Below, in pieces: positions 21,561 to 35,188 of a stretch of DNA of 64,000 nt. Origin of the DNA: Klebsiella oxytoca. GTDB taxonomy: Bacteria > Pseudomonadota > Gammaproteobacteria > Enterobacterales > Enterobacteriaceae. Below the pieces are notes generated by a model that saw nothing but the letters and a program-made list of their open reading frames with translations, did no database searches and had not been told where the DNA came from. The DNA is taken from the NCBI RefSeq assembly GCF_009707385.1, contig NZ_CP046115.1, positions 1,054,001 through 1,118,000 on the forward strand, given 5' to 3'. Numbering within the stretch: the first letter of the stretch is position 1; each line of letters opens with the position of its first letter. Both the position numbers and the translations under genes were made by a program.

Positions 21561-21566
21561 TATAAT
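21561..21566 (+). promoter_or_regulatory. Candidate -10 element for gmhB
   Basis: A perfect TATAAT lies 66 bases before the gmhB GTG. No good -35 is found 16-18 bases upstream, where the perfect met box AGACGTCT sits. If this promoter is used, MetJ bound to the metN operator could also affect it. Confidence 0.4.
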
Positions 21567-21631
21567 GAGCACTTTCTTGCGCCCGGAAACATGCGATACT
21601 ACACGCATTAGCCTTTATCAGGAGCAAACCG

Positions 21632-22198
21632 GTGGCAATGTCAGTACCCGCAATTTTTCTTGACCGTGATGGCACGATTAATGTCGATCACGGCTACGTC
21701 CATGAAATCGACAACTTTGAATTTATCGATGGCGTCATTGACGCGATGCGTCAATTAAAGGAGATGGGCTATGCGCTGGTGCTGGTGACCAACCAGTCAG
21801 GCATCGCTCGCGGTAAGTTTACTGAAGAGCAGTTTGAAACGCTCACCGAGTGGATGGACTGGTCGCTGGCCGATCGCGGCGTTGACCTGGATGGCATCTA
21901 TTATTGTCCGCACCACCCGCAGGGAACCGTCGAAGAGTTTCGCCAGACCTGTGACTGCCGTAAGCCGCATCCGGGTATGCTGATCTCCGCTCGCGACTAT
22001 CTGCATATTGATATGGCTGCTTCCTATATGGTGGGCGATAAAATAGAAGATATGCAGGCGGCTTTAGCTGCTGATGTTGGCACAAAAGTATTAGTACGCA
22101 CCGGCAAGCCCGTGACTCCAGAAGCGGAAAATGCCGCTGATTGGGTCCTTAATAGCCTGGCAGACCTACCGGATGCTATCAAAAAGCAGCAAAAATAA
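21632..22198 (+). CDS. gmhB: D-glycero-beta-D-manno-heptose-1,7-bisphosphate 7-phosphatase
   Basis: The 188-residue HAD phosphatase (E. coli 191) has the motif DRDGT with D11 and D13 and the zinc-binding cluster CPHHP...CDCRKP. It removes the C7 phosphate in synthesis of ADP-heptose for the LPS inner core. The start is a GTG with AGGAG seven bases upstream. gmhA, an earlier step of the same pathway, lies at 41.2 kb. It is divergent from metN and directly upstream of the rRNA operon. Confidence 0.95.
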   Translation: MAMSVPAIFLDRDGTINVDHGYVHEIDNFEFIDGVIDAMRQLKEMGYALVLVTNQSGIARGKFTEEQFETLTEWMDWSLADRGVDLDGIYYCPHHPQGTVEEFRQTCDCRKPHPGMLISARDYLHIDMAASYMVGDKIEDMQAALAADVGTKVLVRTGKPVTPEAENAADWVLNSLADLPDAIKKQQK

Positions 22199-22247
22199 GC
22201 GTTATGTATAAAAGATGAGCGGTTGAAATAAAATTGTATTTTACCGC

Positions 22248-22275
22248 TTGTCAGCGCCGAATAACTCCCTATAAT
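22248..22275 (+). promoter_or_regulatory. rrn P1 promoter
   Basis: TTGTCA and TATAAT are 16 bases apart, preceded by an AT-rich UP element (ATAAAATTGTATTTTA) and followed by a GC-rich discriminator, exactly the design of E. coli rrn P1, which is growth-rate and ppGpp controlled. The whole stretch 22199-22568 without a gene is the rRNA leader. Confidence 0.92.
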
Positions 22276-22357
22276 GCGCTCCCACTGACCCGGCAGATGT
22301 GAATCACTTCACACAAACAGCCGGTCGGTTGAAGAGAAAAAATCCTGACATTCAGGG

Positions 22358-22385
22358 TTGACTCTGAAAGAGGAAAGCGTAATAT
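22358..22385 (+). promoter_or_regulatory. rrn P2 promoter
   Basis: TTGACT and TAATAT, 16 bases apart, lie about 110 bases after P1 in the rRNA leader, the usual place of P2. Confidence 0.85.
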
Positions 22386-22423
22386 ACGCCACCTCGCGAC
22401 AGAGCGCTGAAGCGCGTCGCAAC

Positions 22424-22440
22424 TGCTCTTTAACAATTTA
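22424..22440 (+). promoter_or_regulatory. boxA antitermination site of the rrn leader
   Basis: The sequence TGCTCTTTAACAATTTA is the leader boxA bound by NusB-NusE in rRNA antitermination. A second copy lies in the 16S-23S spacer. Confidence 0.85.
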
Positions 22441-22568
22441 TCAGACAATCTGTGTGGGCACTCAAAGTGACATGGATTCTTAACGTCTTCGGACGAAAAA
22501 TGAATACCAAGTCTCAAAGAGTGAACACGTAATTCATTACGAAGTTTAATTCTGTGAGCATCAAACTT

Positions 22569-24108
<1,540 letters not shown>

Positions 24109-24180
24109 CCTGAAAGAACCTGCCTTTGTAGTGTCCACACAGATTGTCTGATGAAAAATAAGCAGTAAGAAAATCTCTGC

Positions 24181-24257
<77 letters not shown>

Positions 24258-24339
24258 AATTCGTCTCCGTGCTTTGTTGTGGCAAAGCTCGCATACTTCA
24301 GTATGCTTCGCTTCACCACGCCGCGCCCGAAAACGAATT
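24258..24339 (+). repeat. Hairpin insertion in the tRNA-Ile/tRNA-Ala spacer
   Basis: An imperfect inverted repeat with ends AATTCGT and ACGAATT encloses an inner stem around GCATACTTCAGTATGC. It makes the tRNA-Ile/Ala spacer 106 bases long, against about 40 in E. coli. The apical 16 bases (AGCATACTGAAGTATG on the minus strand) recur in the 23S-5S spacer element at 27582-27681. It looks like a ribosomal spacer loop. Confidence 0.7.
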
Positions 24340-24363
24340 AAGGTTAAAAGAGATTTAATCGAT

Positions 24364-24439
24364 GGGGCTATAGCTCAGCTGGGAGAGCGCCTGCTTTGCA
24401 CGCAGGAGGTCTGCGGTTCGATCCCGCATAGCTCCACCA
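24364..24439 (+). tRNA. alaV: tRNA-Ala (TGC)
   Basis: This is a complete 76-base tRNA with anticodon TGC in CTTTGCACG, G3-U70 identity pair (GGGGCTA/TAGCTCC) and encoded CCA, in the 16S-23S spacer. Confidence 0.98.
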
Positions 24440-24500
24440 TCCTTACTGCAAAAAACAAGAAAACTTCAGAGTGTACCTGAAAAGGTTCACTGCGAAGTTT

Positions 24501-24517
24501 TGCTCTTTAAAAATCTG
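24501..24517 (+). promoter_or_regulatory. boxA antitermination site of the 16S-23S spacer
   Basis: TGCTCTTTAAAAATCTG, following tRNA-Ala and preceding 23S, is the spacer boxA that renews antitermination before the 23S gene. Confidence 0.75.
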
Positions 24518-24617
24518 GATCAAGCTGAAAATTGAAACGACACACTGTTGATGTGTGTTCGAGTCTCTCAAATTTTCGCGACACGAGGGTGTTTCACGAA
24601 ACATCTTCGGGTTGTGA

Positions 24618-27517
<2,900 letters not shown>

Positions 27518-27581
27518 ACAACGCCGAAGATGTTTTGGCGGATTTGAGACGATTTTCAGCTCTGATTCAGAGTCCGAAGGA

Positions 27582-27681
27582 TTTTACGCTGAGACAAGGC
27601 GGCAAGCGAAGCGATGGAAGGAGCATACTGAAGTATGTGACTGACATTCGCGAGAGCAGCCAACGCAGTATGAGCGTAAAA
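27582..27681 (+). repeat. ERIC-like palindromic insertion in the 23S-5S spacer
   Basis: A 100-base unit has perfect 9-base ends (TTTTACGCT and AGCGTAAAA), an inner stem CATAC-TGAA-GTATG and a right half (GTGACTG...CGAGAGCAGCCAACGC) like the core of ERIC/IRU repeats. It lengthens the 23S-5S spacer to 188 bases (27518-27705), about twice that of E. coli. It shares 16 bases with the hairpin in the tRNA-Ile/Ala spacer. Confidence 0.7.
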
Positions 27682-27705
27682 GACACAGGACGAGCACAAA
27701 GAATT

Positions 27706-27825
27706 TGCCTGGCGGCAACAGCGCGGTGGTCCCACCTGACCCCATGCCGAACTCAGAAGTGAAACGCCGTAGCGCCGATGGTAGTGTGGGGTCTCCCCAT
27801 GTGAGAGTAGGGAACTGCCAGGCAT
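27706..27825 (+). rRNA. rrf: 5S ribosomal RNA
   Basis: The 120-base gene runs from TGCCTGGCGGC to GAACTGCCAGGCAT with the terminal helix closed and the conserved CCGAACTCAGAAGTGAAACG loop. Confidence 0.98.
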
Positions 27826-27878
27826 CAAATTAAGTAGTAAGCCGGTGCGTAAATCCGGTGGTTACAGAAGTATTCGGT

Positions 27879-27955
27879 GGAGCGGTAGTTCAGTCGGTTA
27901 GAATACCTGCCTGTCACGCAGGGGGTCGCGGGTTCGAGTCCCGTCCGTTCCGCCA
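27879..27955 (+). tRNA. aspU: tRNA-Asp (GTC), distal gene of the rrn operon
   Basis: The 77-base tRNA has anticodon GTC in CCTGTCACG and encoded CCA. It lies 53 bases after 5S, the place of aspU in E. coli rrnH. An identical copy lies at 37305-37381. Confidence 0.98.
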
Positions 27956-27963
27956 CTTATTAG

Positions 27964-27996
27964 AAGCCCTGAGCATTTGCTCAGGGCTTTTTCTTT
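27964..27996 (+). terminator. Terminator of the rrn operon
   Basis: The stem AGCCCTGAGC / GCTCAGGGCT with a short TTT-containing loop and a T-rich tail follows tRNA-Asp by eight bases and ends the rRNA transcript. Confidence 0.88.
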
Positions 27997-28118
27997 GCCT
28001 GTCATTTAATTATTGCTGTTCTGGCAAAAATCCTCTGCATTTATCGATCTTTTTCTCGCTCCTTTGGTCCGTCATAATTATCCCCGTTAACCAATATTTA
28101 TAAATAAAGAGGAAAATC

Positions 28119-28922
28119 ATGACAATCCCTGCATTTGGTCTCGGGACTTTCCGTCTGAAAGATGACGTGGTGATCGCATCGGTAAAAACGGCGCTTGAGC
28201 TGGGCTACCGCGCTATCGATACCGCGCAAATTTATGATAATGAAGCGGCCGTCGGCCAGGCTATCGCAGAAAGCGGCGTTGCGCGCGAAGAGCTGTTCAT
28301 CACCACCAAGATCTGGATTGAAAATTTAAGCAAAGATAAGCTTATTGCCAGCCTGAAAGAGAGTCTGCAGAAGCTGCGTACTGATTATGTCGATCTCACG
28401 CTGATCCACTGGCCATCACCAAATAATGCCGTTGCAGTCGAAGAGTTTATGACAGCTCTGCTGGAAGCGAAAAAGCAGGGGCTGACCCGCCAGATTGGTA
28501 TCTCTAATTTCACTATTCCGCTAATGGAAAGAGCAATTTCCGCCGTTGGTACAGAGAATATTGCCACCAACCAAATTGAGCTGTCGCCTTATTTGCAGAA
28601 TCGTAAAGTCGTTGACTGGGCATCTGAGCACGGTATCCACATTACCTCTTATATGACACTGGCTTATGGTAAGGCGTTAAAAGATGAGGTTATTGCCCGC
28701 ATTGCGGCTAAACACGACGCAACTTCGGCACAGGTTATCCTGGCGTGGGCAATGGGCGAAGGTTATGCAGTAATACCGTCTTCGACTAAGCGTGAAAACC
28801 TGGCAAGCAACCTTAAAGCCCAGGCGCTACGGTTGGATAAAGACGATCGCCAGGCGATTGCCGCTCTGGATCGCAACGATCGGTTAGTTAGCCCGGAAGA
28901 GTTAGCTCCAGACTGGGACTAA
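28119..28922 (+). CDS. dkgB: Aldo-keto reductase DkgB (2,5-diketo-D-gluconate / methylglyoxal reductase)
   Basis: The 267-residue NADPH-dependent AKR has the tetrad D34, Y39 (DTAQIYDN), K64 (TTKIW) and H97 (LIHWPSP). It reduces 2,5-diketogluconate and methylglyoxal or other small aldehydes in the cytoplasm. Length and place after aspU match E. coli dkgB (yafB). The SD AGAGGAAA precedes the ATG. The convergent yafC ends 30 bases beyond its stop. Confidence 0.95.
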   Translation: MTIPAFGLGTFRLKDDVVIASVKTALELGYRAIDTAQIYDNEAAVGQAIAESGVAREELFITTKIWIENLSKDKLIASLKESLQKLRTDYVDLTLIHWPSPNNAVAVEEFMTALLEAKKQGLTRQIGISNFTIPLMERAISAVGTENIATNQIELSPYLQNRKVVDWASEHGIHITSYMTLAYGKALKDEVIARIAAKHDATSAQVILAWAMGEGYAVIPSSTKRENLASNLKAQALRLDKDDRQAIAALDRNDRLVSPEELAPDWD

Positions 28923-28951
28923 TCTAATCCATTCTGTACTTTATAACCCTC

Positions 28952-29854
28952 TTACAGCTCCTTCGGGAGCTGTTTTACATGCTCGCTAAGAAAGTCGATA
29001 AAGGCTCTGATCCTTGTACTTACGGCTCTGTCGCTGTAGTAAACCGCGCTGAACGGCATTTCAATCGGCAGCCTTTTGTCAGCCAGCAGCTCGACGAATT
29101 CCCCTTCAGCAATTTCCTTATCCACCATATAGTCTGACAAACAGGCGATACCGTTACCGGCCAGGCATAGCTGTTTGAGCGTTTCTCCGCTATTTGATGA
29201 GATCTCGCTGTCGATTTCCAGCAGCTGGCCATCGCAGCAGGAGACAGGCCATGTATTCAATGACGCGGGTTCGCTGAAACCGAGGCACTGATGGTGTTTT
29301 AGCTCAGCGATGCTTTGCGGCGTCCCGTGACGAGCAAGATATTCTGGTGAAGCGATTATTTTGCGGTAGCTATTGAACAATGGTCTGGCACGCAGGCTGG
29401 AATCGGTCAGCGTGCCGGCGCGGATAGCAACGTCAACTTTACGTTCAATCAGGTTGATAAAGGTTTCTGAAGAGACCAGGGTAAGGTTCATTTCCGGATA
29501 GCGTTCCCGGAAAGGCTTTATCAAAGGCAACAGGAAATGCAGTATTACCGGCGTCGCCGCATCAACGCGTAATAATCCCCTTGGCGTCGTACGGCTCTCC
29601 AGAAGCTCATTTTCAGCAGCGGCCATCTCCTGAAGTACAACCTGCATTCGACGGAAGTAACGCTCCCCTTCTTCGGTCAGGCTTAACTGACGGGTCGTTC
29701 GGTTAAGCAGGCTTACGCCGAGTTTGGACTCCAGTTTTTTCACCGCCCGGCTAACGGCGGAGTTAGCCTGACCAAGCTGTTCAGCTGCACGACTAAAGCT
29801 GCCGCTCTCTACCACGGCGACAAAAATGGCGATTTCTTCTGAGGTGGCTCTCAT
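28952..29854 (-). CDS. yafC: LysR-type transcriptional regulator YafC
   Basis: The 300-residue protein has an N-terminal winged helix-turn-helix (residues 1-65, [26 protein letters not shown]) and a type 2 periplasmic-binding effector domain. It matches E. coli YafC, an uncharacterised regulator. Here it is divergent from an MFS exporter gene absent at this place in E. coli, with a LysR-type inverted repeat between them. This suggests that it controls that exporter, and perhaps itself. Confidence 0.9.
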   Translation of the reverse strand: MRATSEEIAIFVAVVESGSFSRAAEQLGQANSAVSRAVKKLESKLGVSLLNRTTRQLSLTEEGERYFRRMQVVLQEMAAAENELLESRTTPRGLLRVDAATPVILHFLLPLIKPFRERYPEMNLTLVSSETFINLIERKVDVAIRAGTLTDSSLRARPLFNSYRKIIASPEYLARHGTPQSIAELKHHQCLGFSEPASLNTWPVSCCDGQLLEIDSEISSNSGETLKQLCLAGNGIACLSDYMVDKEIAEGEFVELLADKRLPIEMPFSAVYYSDRAVSTRIRAFIDFLSEHVKQLPKEL

Positions 29855-29856
29855 TA

Positions 29857-29871
29857 TTGCACCTATGGCAA
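29857..29871. promoter_or_regulatory. LysR-type T-N11-A box between yafC and the MFS gene
   Basis: TTGCACCTATGGCAA is a perfect 4-base inverted repeat containing T-N11-A, the LysR-family recognition form, two bases upstream of the yafC start. A possible MFS promoter follows: TTGATA at 29879 and TATTAA at 29901, 16 bases apart. Confidence 0.5.
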
Positions 29872-29958
29872 AATTATATTGATATTTTGGCTATTTTTGT
29901 TATTAAAACATCTCTTCATACTACGTGTCATCTTAATCCTGATGATACGGAGTACATT

Positions 29959-31149
29959 ATGCCGCTGGCGCTACTTGCCTTAACTATCGGTGCCTTTGCT
30001 ATTGGCACCACTGAATTTGTCATTGTGGGACTGGTACCCACTATTGCTGAACAGCTTGCTATTTCTCTGCCTTCTGCCGGGCTGCTGGTTTCGATATATG
30101 CCCTGGGCGTAGCGATAGGCGCGCCGGTGTTAACTGCTCTGACCGGACGTATACCGCGCAAGCAGCTGTTGCTGGCGTTAATGGCGCTGTTTACCGCTGG
30201 CAATCTGCTGGCCTGGCAGGCACCGGGCTATGAAACGCTGATCCTGGCCCGCTTACTCACGGGGCTGGCGCACGGAGTATTTTTTTCGATCGGTTCGACA
30301 ATTGCGACCAGCCTGGTACCTAAAGAGAAAGCGGCTTCGGCGATTGCGATTATGTTTGGCGGCCTGACCGTTGCGCTGGTGACCGGTGTGCCATTGGGTA
30401 CTTTTATCGGCCAGCACTTTGGCTGGCGTGAAACGTTCCTGGCCGTCTCGATCCTTGGCGTACTGGCGTTAATAAGCAGCCTTATCCTGGTTCCGAATAA
30501 TATTCCTGGTCGCATTAGTACGGGTCTGCGCGCTCAGCTTAAAGTGCTAAATCACCCGCGTTTACTGATTATCTACGCTATCACCGCATTGGGATATGGC
30601 GGCGTTTTTACCGCTTTTACCTTCCTGACGCCGATGATGCAGGATCTTGCCGGGTTTAGCCCGTCAGCCGTCAGCTGGATTCTTCTTGGCTACGGTGTTT
30701 CTGTCGCGGTGGGTAACGTATGGGGCGGAAAGCTGGCGGATAAACATGGAGCCGTGCCCGCCCTGAAGCTGATTTTTGCCGCGCTAGTTGTGCTACTTTT
30801 GCTTTTTCAGTTTACGGCCAGTATCCAGTATGCCGCGCTGGCGACGGTGCTGGTGATGGGGGTCTTTGCTTTTGGTAACGTTCCGGGTCTGCAGGTGTAC
30901 GTTGTTCAGAAAGCTGAACAATATACCCCGGACGCGGTAGACGTGGCTTCTGGGCTGAATATCGCGGCATTTAATGTTGGTATTGCATTAGGCTCGGTCA
31001 TCGGCGGACAGACGGTAGCGCATTATGGGCTGGCCCAGACGCCCTGGATTGGCGCGCTGATTGTCCTTATCGCGCTATTACTGGTCGTTCTCTGCGGTCG
31101 GCTTGATAAGCCTCAGCGCTGTGCTACCACTCTTTCCGTAGAAGGATAA
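29959..31149 (+). CDS. MFS exporter of the DHA1 (AraJ/YdhP-like) group
   Basis: The protein has 396 residues from the ATG at 29959 and twelve predicted membrane segments. It has the family's N-terminal [17 protein letters not shown], the motif [16 protein letters not shown] and [11 protein letters not shown] in helix 5, which is characteristic of drug/sugar proton antiporters. The substrate is unknown. GGAG lies seven bases before this ATG; the frame is open further upstream to 29857 but those codons overlap the operator. It sits between yafC and yafD, adjacent genes in E. coli, so the exporter is an insertion or a loss in the E. coli line. Confidence 0.85.
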   Translation: MPLALLALTIGAFAIGTTEFVIVGLVPTIAEQLAISLPSAGLLVSIYALGVAIGAPVLTALTGRIPRKQLLLALMALFTAGNLLAWQAPGYETLILARLLTGLAHGVFFSIGSTIATSLVPKEKAASAIAIMFGGLTVALVTGVPLGTFIGQHFGWRETFLAVSILGVLALISSLILVPNNIPGRISTGLRAQLKVLNHPRLLIIYAITALGYGGVFTAFTFLTPMMQDLAGFSPSAVSWILLGYGVSVAVGNVWGGKLADKHGAVPALKLIFAALVVLLLLFQFTASIQYAALATVLVMGVFAFGNVPGLQVYVVQKAEQYTPDAVDVASGLNIAAFNVGIALGSVIGGQTVAHYGLAQTPWIGALIVLIALLLVVLCGRLDKPQRCATTLSVEG

Positions 31150-31243
31150 AGGTTTCTGGCAAATTGCATTGAAAGTGTATACGAAAATCCCTATAACAGA
31201 AGAACCAGCTGTAGTCGGGCTGGTTTCATGTTATCGAGGTTTG

Positions 31244-32050
31244 ATGCCTAAATTGCGAAAGAATACCTATGCCATGCGCTATGTCGCCGGACAACCAGCG
31301 GAGAGAATTTTACCTCCGGGGTCGTTTGCTGGCATAACTCCGGCTTTTCCGGCCGGGGTTCCATTAAGTTCGGATGAGAAAATCCGCGTGCTGGTGTGGA
31401 ACATTTTTAAACAGCAGCGCGCCGAATGGAAATCCGTCCTTAACAATTTCGGTAAAGATGCTCATCTGGTGTTACTGCAGGAAGCACAAACCACGCCAGA
31501 ATTAGTTAAATTCGCCACGTCCAATTATCTGGCCGCTGACCAGGTTCCCGCTCTGGTGCTTCCGCAGCATCCTTCCGGTGTGATGACGTTAGCCTCAGCG
31601 CATCCTGTTTACTGCTGCCCGCTGCGCGAACGTGAACCTATCCTGCGGCTGGCAAAGTCGGCGTTAGTCACCGTTTACCCATTACCGGATTCCCGTCTGC
31701 TGATGGTGGTGAATATCCATGCGGTTAACTTCAGCCTTGGCGTTGATGTTTACAGCAAGCAGCTGCTGCCCATTGGCGACCAGATTGCCCATCACAGCGG
31801 GCCGGTGATTATGGCGGGTGACTTTAACGCCTGGAGCCGTCCGCGAATGAATGCTTTGTATCGCTTTGCGCGTGAAATGTCGCTGCGCGAAGTTCGCTTC
31901 TCTGACGATAAGCGTCGCCGCACTTTTGGCCGTCCGCTTGATTTTGTGTTCTATCGGGGGTTAAGCGTACATGACGCTTCCGTGCTGGTGACGCGCGCCT
32001 CCGACCACAACCCTCTACTAGTTGAATTCAGTCCCGGCAAGCCTGATTAA
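31244..32050 (+). CDS. yafD: Endonuclease/exonuclease/phosphatase-fold protein YafD
   Basis: The 268-residue product (E. coli 266) belongs to the EEP superfamily: [19 protein letters not shown], a GDFNAWS block and C-terminal [11 protein letters not shown] hold the expected metal and catalytic residues. The enzymatic activity is not established. Start choice: the ATG at 31244 has GAGG close upstream; the usual E. coli start corresponds to a TTG at 31253; a far upstream start at 31169 would add residues not seen in the family. Confidence 0.88.
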   Translation: MPKLRKNTYAMRYVAGQPAERILPPGSFAGITPAFPAGVPLSSDEKIRVLVWNIFKQQRAEWKSVLNNFGKDAHLVLLQEAQTTPELVKFATSNYLAADQVPALVLPQHPSGVMTLASAHPVYCCPLREREPILRLAKSALVTVYPLPDSRLLMVVNIHAVNFSLGVDVYSKQLLPIGDQIAHHSGPVIMAGDFNAWSRPRMNALYRFAREMSLREVRFSDDKRRRTFGRPLDFVFYRGLSVHDASVLVTRASDHNPLLVEFSPGKPD

Positions 32051-32134
32051 TTAAGGTATGTCAGGCCTGCCATGGGGCAGGCCTGCGTATGCATGGTGCT
32101 GCCTTTATTACTCAAACAACCGAAGGACAATGCA

Positions 32135-32905
32135 ATGACAACACGCTCTCATCATGACAACGTCGAAAAACAGTTTGGCTCACAGGCCAGCGCCTACCTG
32201 ACCAGCGCCGTACATGCCTCCGGGCGCGATCTGCAGCGTCTGGCCGAAAGGCTGGCTGACTTCCCCCAGGCGCAGGTGCTGGATATGGGATGCGGCGCAG
32301 GACACGCCAGTTTCGCGGCGGCAGGGCAGGTGGCACAGGTGACGGCGTATGATTTATCCAGCCAGATGCTGGACGTTGTAGCGCAGGCCGCAGTGGATAA
32401 AGGTTTCGCTAATATTGCAACACAGCAGGGCTATGCCGAATCTTTGCCGTTCGCTGATGCCAGCTTTGATGTGGTGATAAGTCGTTATTCCGCACACCAC
32501 TGGCACGACGTCGGTCAGGCATTACGCGAAGTTAAGCGGGTACTGAAGCCTGGCGGAGTGATGATTATTATGGATGTGATGTCACCTGGTCATCCGATTC
32601 GCGATATCTGGCTGCAGACCGTTGAAGCGCTGCGCGATACATCCCATGTCCGCAATTATTCCAGCGGCGAATGGCTGGCAATGGCCAGCGAAGCCGGTTT
32701 GGTGGTTAACCACCTGCTGACCGATCGCTTGCCTCTGGAATTTGGCTCATGGATAGCACGTATGCGAACGCCCGCAGCGCTGGCGGAAGCCATTCGTTTA
32801 TATCAGGAGAGCGCATCGGCGGAGGTGAAGTCCTATTTTGCCTTGCAACAGGATGGTTCATTCACCAGCGATACGATTATGTTCGAGGCCCACAAGGCAA
32901 TTTAA
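32135..32905 (+). CDS. yafE: SAM-dependent methyltransferase YafE
   Basis: The 256-residue class I methyltransferase has motif I VLDMGCGAGHAS, the acidic loop AYDLSSQML and the post-motif VISRYSAHHW. It is related to UbiE/BioC types; the substrate is unknown. The ATG at 32135 (MTTRSHHDN) has AAGGA eight bases before it. It follows yafD by 84 bases and ends at a terminator shared with mltD. Confidence 0.9.
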   Translation: MTTRSHHDNVEKQFGSQASAYLTSAVHASGRDLQRLAERLADFPQAQVLDMGCGAGHASFAAAGQVAQVTAYDLSSQMLDVVAQAAVDKGFANIATQQGYAESLPFADASFDVVISRYSAHHWHDVGQALREVKRVLKPGGVMIIMDVMSPGHPIRDIWLQTVEALRDTSHVRNYSSGEWLAMASEAGLVVNHLLTDRLPLEFGSWIARMRTPAALAEAIRLYQESASAEVKSYFALQQDGSFTSDTIMFEAHKAI

Positions 32906-32919
32906 CGTACAGATAAAAC

Positions 32920-32945
32920 AAAAGGCACCACATGGGTGCCTTTTT
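32920..32945. terminator. Bidirectional terminator between yafE and mltD
   Basis: The stem AAAAGGCACC / GGTGCCTTTTT with a five-base loop lies between the convergent genes and has A and T tracts on the two sides. Confidence 0.85.
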
Positions 32946-32961
32946 AATGCCTGCTGAATTA

Positions 32962-34329
32962 TCAGGATTCTGGTCTGTCGCTGTTTTTTACAAAAAGCGT
33001 CAGCTGATCGCCAGGCTTCAGGTTGCCAGTATCGCTGTTCCAGCGCATCACATCACGAATGTTCACGCCATGGCGTTTCGCAATGCTCGACAGCGAGTCG
33101 CCTTTACGCACGCGATAGGTAATGCTGTCGCTATTGTTTGCGAGACGCTCAGCGCTGGAGCCTGCGCCAATCACCAGATTCTGACCTATTTTCAGGTTAG
33201 AACCGCGAATACCGTTCCATTGCTGCAGATCTTTCGTCGATACGCCGAGACGCGATGCAATGCCGGAGAGAGTATCACCGGAACGCACCTGGTAGCTGCG
33301 GCTGGTCAACGGTCTGTTATCCGCAAGCTGAGTCGGCTGTACGGCTGCAATATCACCGGACGCCAGGGACTCACGTAACTGCGCCGCGTGTTTCTGCGGT
33401 ACCAGGACATAATTTGGCCCATTAGCACCCAGAGTCGACCCCTTAACGCCCGCATTGAAAGTCTTCAGCTTGCTTACAGGCATTCCTGCCATATCGGCTA
33501 GCTGTGAAATCTCAACTGGACTGTCTAGGCGTACACGCGCCAGAGCACGGCTTTCGTCTGCTGTTGGCAGCTTCACGCCATAACGCTTGCTGTTCTTGAG
33601 AATATCGCTCAGAGCCAGCATTTTCGGAACGTATACTTTGGTTTCCTGTGGTAATGACAGCGACCAGAAATCTGTGGGTTTACCACTCGATTTGTTCGCT
33701 TTAATAGCCTTCATTACCCGGCCTTCACCGCTGTTGTACGCTGCGACGGTTAACAACCAGTCGCCGTCAAACATTTTGTTCAGACGCTGCATCATGTTTA
33801 ACGCTGCCGTCGTTGAGGCAACGATATCACGACGCGCGTCGTAACTGCGGGTCTGCTTCAAACCATAATTGCGCCCTGTGCTCGGAATGATCTGCCAGAT
33901 GCCTGCGGCATTGGCGCCAGACGTTGCGTGCGGGTCAAAAGCGCTCTCCACTATGGGTAGTAATACCAGCTCCATAGGCATGTTACGTTTCTTAACTTGC
34001 CCGGCTATCCAGTACATATACGGCTCTGCCCGTAAAGTTACATCGTGGAGATAGCTCTTATTTCTTAAGTACTTCTGTTTTTGTTCGCGAATCCGGACGT
34101 TTTCCGGAATTCCCATCTTTAGCTCGTCGCCTATCGAAGTCCACAGATCCTGGTCTTGCGCGTAGAAGGTTCCATCATCTAACCAGCGCGCTCGACTTGC
34201 GAACTTACTTGCTTCCCCTTGACTCGCTGCAGAAAGGCTCTGTGCGTGCTGCTGTACGGTGCCATCGTTCTTAGACGCCTGGCACCCCACCAGCAGGACA
34301 GAGGCGAGTAAAATCGCTCGTGCCTTCAT
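32962..34329 (-). CDS. mltD: Membrane-bound lytic murein transglycosylase D
   Basis: The 455-residue lipoprotein (lipobox LLVGC, Cys16) has an SLT domain (about 105-210) with the catalytic Glu in LPIVESAFDP (E128) and the motif GIWQIIPSTGR. Two C-terminal LysM modules follow (YQVRSGDTLSGIA and YRVRKGDSLSSIA). It cleaves the MurNAc-GlcNAc bond with formation of 1,6-anhydro ends while attached to the outer membrane. Length is close to E. coli MltD (452). Confidence 0.96.
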   Translation of the reverse strand: MKARAILLASVLLVGCQASKNDGTVQQHAQSLSAASQGEASKFASRARWLDDGTFYAQDQDLWTSIGDELKMGIPENVRIREQKQKYLRNKSYLHDVTLRAEPYMYWIAGQVKKRNMPMELVLLPIVESAFDPHATSGANAAGIWQIIPSTGRNYGLKQTRSYDARRDIVASTTAALNMMQRLNKMFDGDWLLTVAAYNSGEGRVMKAIKANKSSGKPTDFWSLSLPQETKVYVPKMLALSDILKNSKRYGVKLPTADESRALARVRLDSPVEISQLADMAGMPVSKLKTFNAGVKGSTLGANGPNYVLVPQKHAAQLRESLASGDIAAVQPTQLADNRPLTSRSYQVRSGDTLSGIASRLGVSTKDLQQWNGIRGSNLKIGQNLVIGAGSSAERLANNSDSITYRVRKGDSLSSIAKRHGVNIRDVMRWNSDTGNLKPGDQLTLFVKNSDRPES

Positions 34330-34400
34330 GTGTGTGTCAATAGTTGCTTAAAAGACGAGCAAGGATAACGGTGAAGTCGTCTGAAGACAAGAATTAAATA

Positions 34401-35156
34401 TCAGAAGTCGTCTTTCTTTGACCTTAACCAGGCAAATCGCTGAGCAGAGTGTTGCAAATTTGTTTCTTTGTTTATTTCTTCAATTAAATCATCATCATCT
34501 GTACGTAAAAATAAATTTATACGCCGTTCATTTTTCAGAATTACGGGGAGTGTTTTTTGTTTTTTTGCGCGTAACTCATTAACTTTGCGATAGTAATCAT
34601 TTATATCCCTATCATGCGGTAGGATGCTCATTGCAAACTTCATGTTTGCTAAAGTGTACTCATGTGCGCAACATATTAATGTTTCATCAGGAAGGGCGTT
34701 AATTTTCTTAAATGATTGATACATTTGGTCTGCAGTACCTTCGAATAGTCTGCCGCAGCCGCCGGAAAACATTGTATCGCCACAAAATAGATAAGGTTCG
34801 CTGTAGAAACAGATATGTCCTAAAGTGTGACCTGGAGTGGCAAAAATAGAAAATTCGCGCCCCAAAACGGAAAGGGTTTCTCCGTCCCTTACGATATGGG
34901 TTGCGCCCTTATCCTGGGTTTCTGCCGGTCCGTAAACCACAAGAGTTGGAAATTTTGCACAGAGTTCTTTTACGCCGCCAACGTGGTCATGGTGATGATG
35001 CGTCAAAAAGATAGCTTCTGGCTGCCAGTGATTTTCTGCTATTGCGGCCAGTACCGGAGCAGCCTCCCCCGGGTCGACTATCAGACAGCGTCCGCTATCT
35101 TCACTAAGAACCCAGATGTAGTTGTCCTGAAATGCGGGAATACTGATAAGATTCAT
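34401..35156 (-). CDS. gloB: Hydroxyacylglutathione hydrolase (glyoxalase II)
   Basis: The 251-residue metallo-beta-lactamase-fold enzyme carries [10 protein letters not shown] (H53-H58) and the further metal ligands in TPGHTLGH and CAHEY. It hydrolyses S-D-lactoylglutathione to lactate and glutathione, the second step of methylglyoxal detoxification. It is divergent from yafS with a 32-base gap, so promoters must overlap. Confidence 0.95.
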   Translation of the reverse strand: MNLISIPAFQDNYIWVLSEDSGRCLIVDPGEAAPVLAAIAENHWQPEAIFLTHHHHDHVGGVKELCAKFPTLVVYGPAETQDKGATHIVRDGETLSVLGREFSIFATPGHTLGHICFYSEPYLFCGDTMFSGGCGRLFEGTADQMYQSFKKINALPDETLICCAHEYTLANMKFAMSILPHDRDINDYYRKVNELRAKKQKTLPVILKNERRINLFLRTDDDDLIEEINKETNLQHSAQRFAWLRSKKDDF

Positions 35157-35188
35157 AAATTACCTCTAAAGCGTAGCGGAAGGTTGCG

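Noticed and set aside
29857..29958. ATG start extending the MFS gene by 34 codons
   Set aside because: It overlaps the LysR box and promoter region; the ATG at 29959 has GGAG and begins the conserved first helix.
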